Origin: DATJLY01 sp963773665 | GTDB lineage: Bacteria > Pseudomonadota > Alphaproteobacteria > ATCC43930 > CGMCC-115725 | Length of the DNA stretch: 64,000 bases | Direction: 5' to 3' | Assembly (NCBI GenBank): GCA_963773665.1 | Contig: CAVZBZ010000002.1 | Span: forward strand, 124,001 to 188,000 | Part shown: positions 59,653-64,000 of the stretch, piece after piece | How positions within the stretch are numbered: position 1 is the stretch's first letter | How the letters are laid out: every line of letters begins with the position of its first letter | Made by a program: the position numbers and the translations under genes | Notes under the pieces: generated by a model | The model's input: the letters and a program-made list of their open reading frames with translations, nothing else | The model's database searches: none | Told to the model about the DNA's origin: nothing

Positions 59653-60609
59653 ATGACGAAGCAGCGGATTGTCGCGCTCGAGGAGCATTATTGGACCCCG
59701 GCTCTTCGGGATCTCTATACCGGTCCGCACCGCGTCGCGGCGCATCATCCGGCGAAGAAGCTCGACGATCTGGGAGAATTGCGCCTCAAGGACATGGACG
59801 AGGCGGGAATCGACCTGCAGATCATCTCGCACATGCAGCCAGGAACGCAGCTGCTCGATCCGGAGAGCGCGGTCAGACTCGCTCGCGAGGCGAACGACAC
59901 GCTCCATGCGGCGATCCGTACCCATCCGGACCGCTTTGCCGGCTTCGCCGAATTGCCGACGCCTGATCCCAAAGCGGCGGCCGAAGAGCTCGAGCGCACC
60001 GTGACCCGCCTGGGCTTCAAGGGCGCGCTCGTCAATGGCCTCACGCACGGGCGCTTTCTCGACGACAAGCGCTTCTGGCCCATTTTCGAGCGCGCGCATG
60101 CGCTTGACGTGCCGATCTATCTTCATCCCGCCGTGCCGCACCCGGACGTGTTGGACGCCTATTACAACGACTACCGCAGCGCCTCCGGGTTCCCGGTGCT
60201 GGCGGTGCTCTGGGGCTTTACCGCGGAAACCGCGCTCCAGGCGATTCGTCTCATATTGAGCGGCGTGTTCGACACCTACCCCAGGCTCACTTTCATTTTG
60301 GGTCATCTCGGCGAGACGCTGCCCTTTATGCTTTGGCGTTGCGACTGGCTGCACAATCTCATTGTTGGAAAATCGGGCTTCGCCGACTGCTTCCGCGAGC
60401 ATTTCTACGTAACGACGAGCGGCAATTTCTCGCAGCCAGCGCTCGATTGCTGCCTCAAGGAGGTTGGGGTCGATCGCATCCTCTTCTCGGTCGATTGGCC
60501 GTTCAACTCCAACACCGAAGCGGTGGGGTTCGTTCGAGCTGCCAGCCTCGATGAAGAGGAGCGAGGCAAGATCTTCCACGACAATGCCGCGCGGTTACTG
60601 CGTCTCTGA
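59653..60609 (+). CDS. Amidohydrolase, gamma-resorcylate decarboxylase-like
   Basis: 318 aa, ACMSD/amidohydrolase-2 family. The metal ligands of gamma-resorcylate decarboxylase are conserved: E10 and H12 (VALEEHYW), H158 (YLHPAVP), H218 (ILGHLGE) and D281 (SVDWPFNSN). The reaction would be non-oxidative decarboxylation of a hydroxybenzoate such as 2,6-dihydroxybenzoate. It starts 3 bp after the ATPase stop. Importer, decarboxylase and hydroxylase together suggest a hydroxybenzoate uptake and breakdown route; the exact substrate is not shown. Confidence 0.85.
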   Translation: MTKQRIVALEEHYWTPALRDLYTGPHRVAAHHPAKKLDDLGELRLKDMDEAGIDLQIISHMQPGTQLLDPESAVRLAREANDTLHAAIRTHPDRFAGFAELPTPDPKAAAEELERTVTRLGFKGALVNGLTHGRFLDDKRFWPIFERAHALDVPIYLHPAVPHPDVLDAYYNDYRSASGFPVLAVLWGFTAETALQAIRLILSGVFDTYPRLTFILGHLGETLPFMLWRCDWLHNLIVGKSGFADCFREHFYVTTSGNFSQPALDCCLKEVGVDRILFSVDWPFNSNTEAVGFVRAASLDEEERGKIFHDNAARLLRL

Positions 60610-60738
60610 GCGGAAGCTGGCCGGCCACGCGCCAGTTACGGTGTTTTTGCCCGGCATTTGCAGTATATTGGCTCAATTCCACCAGCGCTCGCCACGGTGG
60701 TGGCGAAAGCGTCCGGATCGGGATGGGAGCCGTTGTAG

Positions 60739-62322
60739 ATGTTGATGGACGCCGGCCGCTATGTCGCTTCGCTCCGCGACGCCCGATCGGTCTTTTACGA
60801 CGGGCAGAGGGTGAGCGACGTCACGACCCATCCCGCGTTTCGCCGGACAGTGCAGTCTATGGCACGCCTCTACGAATTCCAGGCGAACCCCGAGAACCGC
60901 GAACTTATGACCTATCCGGTCGAGGGCGCCGGCAGGGCCAATCGCATCTGGCAGCTGCCGACCTCTTATGAGGAATTCGTGACGCGGCGAAAGGCGCTGG
61001 AGGCATGGGCCGAGCTCCATTGCGGGTTCTTGGGCCGCACGCCCGATCACATCGCTTCGTGCATCGCCGGCATGTACATGGGGCTCGATGTCTTCGAGGC
61101 GCACGACGCCAAGCGCGCCGCGGCGCTTGCCGAGTATTATCGCTATGCGCGCGACAACTGCATTTTCCTGACATCCGCCCTCATCAATCCCCAGTCCGAT
61201 CGTTCGAAGTCGCCGAACCAGCAGAAGGAATTCGTGACGGCCGGCATCGTTGACCGCAACGCCGCGGGCATCACCGTGCGCGGCGCCAAGATGCTCGCTA
61301 CCGCTGGAGTGATGGCGCACGAGGTGCTGGTGGCGTCAATTCAGCCGCTGCAGGCGGGTGATGAGAAATTCGCCGTCTCGTTCGCGCTTCCGATGAATGC
61401 AAAGGGCCTCAAAATTCTGTCGCGCAAGTCGTATGAGATGGAATCGCGTTCCGTCTTCGATAATCCGCTTTCGAGCCGATTCGACGAGAACGACGCCATC
61501 CTCTTCTTCGACGATGTCGAGGTCCCCTGGGACCGGGTCTTCGTCGCCGGCGATCTCGCGATGATCCAGAAGCAGTTTCACGCTACGCCGGCGCATGTTC
61601 ACCAGAACCACCAGTCGATGATACGACTCGTCGTTAAGCTGCGCTTTCTCCTTGGCATCGCGCGCCGTATCGCCGAGATGAATGGCATCATCGAGTTCCC
61701 GCAGGTGCGGGAGATCCTGGGCCAGCTCGCCGCCGAAGCGGCCGTGGTCGAGGCACTGGTCCTTGCGATGGAGATCAAGGGACAGATGCGGGGTCGCTAT
61801 TTCGTGCCTGACCCGCACCTGCTCTACACCGCCCAGGTGCTCACGCAGCAGCTCTATCCGCGGTTCACCATGGCGCTGCGCGAGCTTGCCGGCGGCGGCA
61901 TGATCGCGCTTCCGTCTTCGGTGCGCGACTTTGCCGATCCCGAGATCGCGTCGCTCATCGAGCGGACGCAGCATTCGCCGGTGGCCGATGCCCGCGACAA
62001 GGTCAAATTCTACAAGCTGGCGTGGGATGCGGTCGGTTCGGAGTTCGGTTCGCGCCACGCGCAATACGAGATGTTTTACGCCGGCGCCGGTTTCGTGACC
62101 AAAGGCAATTCCTTCCGTACCTACGATTGGACGAAGGCGACCGCCCTCGTTGACCGGATGCTGTCGTCTTATGCAATCGAGAGCGAGGCCGAACCACCGG
62201 TGGCCGTGCGCGCCGCAAGCGGTTGGACCGTGCGCCGAGGAATGGGGCAACCGGCCGCGCGCGAAGTCGCGCAGCCGCACGAGCAGCCCGCCACACCCGC
62301 CGAGACCGACCCGACGCGCTAA
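60739..62322 (+). CDS. HpaB-type flavin-dependent aromatic monooxygenase, oxygenase component
   Basis: 527 aa; ATG 60739 after GGGAG, with ATG 60745 as alternative. Family landmarks are NRELMTYPVEG, RRKALEAWAELHCGFLGRTP, YYRYARDNCIFLTSALINPQ, DVEVPWDRVFV and HQNHQSMIRLVVKLRFLLGI. It uses FADH2 and oxygen to hydroxylate a phenol. No hpaC-type reductase is in the operon, so reduced flavin must come from elsewhere. The last 40 residues are Pro/Ala/Glu-rich and atypical. It is last of the importer-catabolic operon. Confidence 0.87.
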   Translation: MLMDAGRYVASLRDARSVFYDGQRVSDVTTHPAFRRTVQSMARLYEFQANPENRELMTYPVEGAGRANRIWQLPTSYEEFVTRRKALEAWAELHCGFLGRTPDHIASCIAGMYMGLDVFEAHDAKRAAALAEYYRYARDNCIFLTSALINPQSDRSKSPNQQKEFVTAGIVDRNAAGITVRGAKMLATAGVMAHEVLVASIQPLQAGDEKFAVSFALPMNAKGLKILSRKSYEMESRSVFDNPLSSRFDENDAILFFDDVEVPWDRVFVAGDLAMIQKQFHATPAHVHQNHQSMIRLVVKLRFLLGIARRIAEMNGIIEFPQVREILGQLAAEAAVVEALVLAMEIKGQMRGRYFVPDPHLLYTAQVLTQQLYPRFTMALRELAGGGMIALPSSVRDFADPEIASLIERTQHSPVADARDKVKFYKLAWDAVGSEFGSRHAQYEMFYAGAGFVTKGNSFRTYDWTKATALVDRMLSSYAIESEAEPPVAVRAASGWTVRRGMGQPAAREVAQPHEQPATPAETDPTR

Positions 62323-62329
62323 GGCGTGC

Positions 62330-62713
62330 TCAGCGCGGCTTCAGTTCTATCATGTAGCCGTCGGGATCGCGCAGATAGACGGATGGGCCGTCACCGTAGG
62401 CGCCAAAGTAATTGTCGTTGACACGCACGATCTCGACGTCGAACGACCGAAGAGCAGCGACGAGCGCAGTCATGTCGGCGCAGCGGATCGAAAGACAAAG
62501 GTGCTCCATGCCCCGTTTCGAGGGCGTGTCATCGGCGCCCGCGCCGGGAATGAGGTCGATGAGCTGCTCGCCAAAGCGCATGTGCAAGATGGACATCGCC
62601 TTGTTCTCGCGCTCGAGCGTGCAGCCCAGAACCTCGGTATAGAATTTCCGCGCGACGGCCTGGTCGCGGACCTGCAGAACGACGTGATCGAGACCGAGTG
62701 GCTGGAACAGCAT
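62330..62713 (-). CDS. VOC family metalloprotein (glyoxalase/dioxygenase superfamily)
   Basis: 127 aa from MLFQPLGLDHVVLQVRD, with GGAGGG at about 8 nt; the upstream frame lacks similarity. Two beta-alpha-beta modules carry the metal ligands H10 (LDHVVL), H71 (MEHLCLSI) and E124 (YMIELKP). PSVYLRDPDGYMIEL is the usual C-terminal signature. It may be a small lyase, isomerase or dioxygenase-like enzyme. It is convergent with the monooxygenase (7 bp apart), so a shared pathway is possible but not shown. Confidence 0.83.
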   Translation of the reverse strand: MLFQPLGLDHVVLQVRDQAVARKFYTEVLGCTLERENKAMSILHMRFGEQLIDLIPGAGADDTPSKRGMEHLCLSIRCADMTALVAALRSFDVEIVRVNDNYFGAYGDGPSVYLRDPDGYMIELKPR

Positions 62714-62836
62714 TCGTCGGATCCCTCCCGCGGGCCGTGGCCAATCCCACGGCACGCAGGCGAATCGTATCACGACGGCCGGTCGCTGCCAATTTTCAGG
62801 CGCCCGGTGCCCGGACCGCACGCGCGCGGTGCGCGC

Positions 62837-63370
62837 TCAATCCTCGATCACGTGGCGGACGACCTCGCAGGGTATGTTGTTGATGAACTGGAACGGGCCG
62901 CCCTTGCCACAGTCTTCATATTGAAAGACATGTGCGGCAAGCACCATATTGACGTTGAAGCCATCATTCGACAGCGGCAGGCTCAGACGCTTTGTCAGCA
63001 TCGGCAACATCTGTCCGGTGAGCTCGAAGATGTTCTCCGTGTACATCGGTTTGCGGCGCTCGCAGAGTTCGTAGTAAATGCCCATGATATATTGCTGGTA
63101 GCCGGTCTTGTCGGGCAGCACTTCGTCGATGAATCTGCCGGTAGGATCCCGTCCCAACGCGCCGGAGAACACTGCGCCGGTGCGGCGGTAGCGGAAGCGG
63201 GGCGTGTCTCCCTCGCAGATTACGTCGAGCATCATGATATGCGGCCAGATCGCACCCTTGATTTCGAGAGGGTCTATATCGCCGCGCGACGGCATGGCCC
63301 GTCCGCGCCTCTTTTCGGACCAGTACTCATAGAGGAGATGAAGGTGCGGATGATTGATCGTCGGAGACAT
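62837..63370 (-). CDS. PAS domain protein, PAS_5 type
   Basis: 177 aa. The pattern LLYEYWSEKRRGRAMPSRGD, IDPLEIKGAIWPHIMMLDVI, RFRYRRTGAVFSGALGRDPT, GRFIDEVLP and a C-terminal LPLSNDGFNVNMVLAAHVFQ is the alphaproteobacterial PAS_5 family. It has no output domain, so it probably acts as a sensor or scaffold with partners. It has its own promoter region (63371-63650). Confidence 0.82.
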   Translation of the reverse strand: MSPTINHPHLHLLYEYWSEKRRGRAMPSRGDIDPLEIKGAIWPHIMMLDVICEGDTPRFRYRRTGAVFSGALGRDPTGRFIDEVLPDKTGYQQYIMGIYYELCERRKPMYTENIFELTGQMLPMLTKRLSLPLSNDGFNVNMVLAAHVFQYEDCGKGGPFQFINNIPCEVVRHVIED

Positions 63371-63444
63371 CAGCTGCCGCTTTCGCCGAACCCTTTAGAT
63401 CTGGATCCGTACGGTAATCAGACGCTCGTAAATTTTTTGGTAAT

Positions 63445-63475
63445 GCTACGGCGCTCCGTTTGGGAGCCCCGTAGC
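63445..63475. other. Strong inverted repeat upstream of the PAS gene
   Basis: GCTACGGcGCTCC, a 5-nt loop, then GGAGCcCCGTAGC. It gives a 12-bp stem with one C/C mismatch. It lies 75 bp upstream of the PAS start, in an AT-richer stretch, with no run of T after it on the plus strand. It could be an operator, an RNA leader hairpin or a bidirectional terminator. Confidence 0.5.
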
Positions 63476-63650
63476 GTTCTATCGAATAAATTAACGATTT
63501 CCGTCCGCGAGGAACCAAATACTGCGCAAATCCATCGTCCTGACCGCAAAAGGGAAGACGGGACGATCGCTAAACCATTAACTTCTTCATGGGAAATCCG
63601 CCCCGGCGATGCGGCCTCTCGCGCCGGCACTTGAGCCGATCGCCAACTGA

Positions 63651-63773
63651 TCAAAGCCGTACGGAGGTCGTCGTAAAGGCGACGTTGACAGGTTTCTGGA
63701 TGTAATCCAGGGCAACCGCGCCGATTGCTGCGATCACGACCGTCGCGATGCAGGCGATGATGAAGCTGCGCAT
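63651..63773 (-). CDS. Small single-pass membrane protein, 40 aa
   Basis: It reads MRSFIIACIATVVIAAIGAV, then ALDYIQKPVNVAFTTTSVRL. There is one N-terminal membrane helix and the AFxTxxVRL ending, which recurs in very short alphaproteobacterial proteins of unknown role. GGGAGGG lies about 6 nt before the ATG. It is transcribed in the same direction as the PAS gene, 280 bp upstream of it. Confidence 0.6.
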   Translation of the reverse strand: MRSFIIACIATVVIAAIGAVALDYIQKPVNVAFTTTSVRL

Positions 63774-63964
63774 CCCGGCCCTCCCGGTTAGGATCAATGT
63801 CCAAGCTAAGACATTGAAACCCGTGAGATCAAGTGCACGATGACGTCAGTGGCGGCGGCCCGTCAAGCTCGTTGCCGCAGTGGTGCTGGTTTGGGGCTGG
63901 GCGGCGGGCTTATTCTCGGACGGCCGCCGCCCGTCGATCGCGCCGGCTTGATGGAACGCGCCGC

Positions 63965-64000
63965 ATGCGTCTCGCTTTGCGCTGTCTCGTCTGGTGCGTT
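63965..64000 (+). CDS. Possible start of a truncated exported protein
   Basis: ATG CGT CTC GCT.. gives MRLALRCLVWCV, which looks like the start of a signal peptide and runs off the window end. There is no clear Shine-Dalgarno sequence. The 190 bp before it hold no convincing gene. Confidence 0.2.
   Translation, partial: MRLALRCLVWCV

Noticed and set aside
1..64000. CRISPR arrays, tRNA and rRNA genes
   Set aside because: No regularly spaced direct repeats, no tRNA T-arm or anticodon-stem pattern, and no conserved rRNA stretch was noticed on reading.
63840..64000. Open plus-strand frame at the window end (MTSVAAARQ..)
   Set aside because: It is Arg/Gly-rich with no similarity to known folds. 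A short signal-peptide-like start at 63965 in another frame is slightly more plausible.

Overview
The window is about 64 kb of GC-rich DNA with dense, often overlapping genes. It most resembles an alphaproteobacterium (Hyphomicrobiales or Rhodospirillales type). The reasons are a phasin, a PAS_5-type PAS protein, a hibernation factor fused to a cold-shock domain, DUF1080 and DUF190 proteins, and FNR/FixK-type TTGAT-N4-ATCAA boxes. No rRNA, tRNA, CRISPR array, phage or plasmid genes were seen. The species cannot be named from the sequence alone.

Region 1 (1-5.1 kb, minus strand): a 2-oxo acid dehydrogenase operon (E1 alpha, E1 beta, lipoyl E2) followed by a Glu/Leu/Phe/Val dehydrogenase. This suits branched-chain amino acid deamination and oxidation. 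No E3 gene is present. Two small envelope proteins lie upstream.

Region 2 (5.3-28 kb): an apparent oxygen-responsive island. FNR-type boxes lie in front of nearly every transcription unit. The units are two c-type cytochromes, a DevCBA-like ABC exporter with a NodT-type outer membrane channel, an NAD-salvage set (nicotinamidase pncA, nicotinate phosphoribosyltransferase pncB, PRPP synthetase), a second phosphoribosyltransferase, cysteine desulfurase, PolX, HPF-CSD, an extra GroEL, a phasin, a GT-C membrane glycosyltransferase and an acetamidase-like protein. In three units (pncB, polX, GT-C) the box centre is exactly 42.5 bp from the ATG. A -10-like hexamer sits at exact class II spacing in each, which predicts near-leaderless mRNAs. 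An IS481-family element (21543-22575, 6-bp duplication TCTAGA) has inserted into the box in front of the phasin.

Region 3 (28-54.5 kb): a hydrolase, DUF1080, a split GMC oxidoreductase, and then a large exopolysaccharide locus. The locus holds an epimerase, a priming sugar transferase, glycosyltransferases, a GH113-like hydrolase, an O-antigen-ligase-like polymerase, a flippase and a Wzc-type co-polymerase/kinase. Embedded in it are an unusual RraA / ATP-grasp / ATP-grasp / NAD-oxidoreductase operon, a methyltransferase, a phytanoyl-CoA-dioxygenase-like enzyme and a formyltransferase-like/GH43-like fusion.

Region 4 (54.8-56.7 kb): a mirror-image pair of diverged paralogues (A-B then B'-A'). 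B carries an N-terminal HTH that B' lacks. A possible IS3 transposase remnant follows.

Region 5 (56.9-64 kb): an NMT1-type ABC importer (substrate-binding protein, permease, ATPase), a gamma-resorcylate-decarboxylase-like amidohydrolase and an HpaB-type flavin monooxygenase. Together these look like an aromatic-acid uptake and breakdown operon. A VOC protein, a PAS protein and a small membrane protein follow on the other strand.

Seven genes carry eight frameshift junctions. All eight have the same sign (one extra base), and most lie beside the heptamer GACGTTC. This suggests a systematic sequence artefact more than gene decay, so those genes are annotated across the break.
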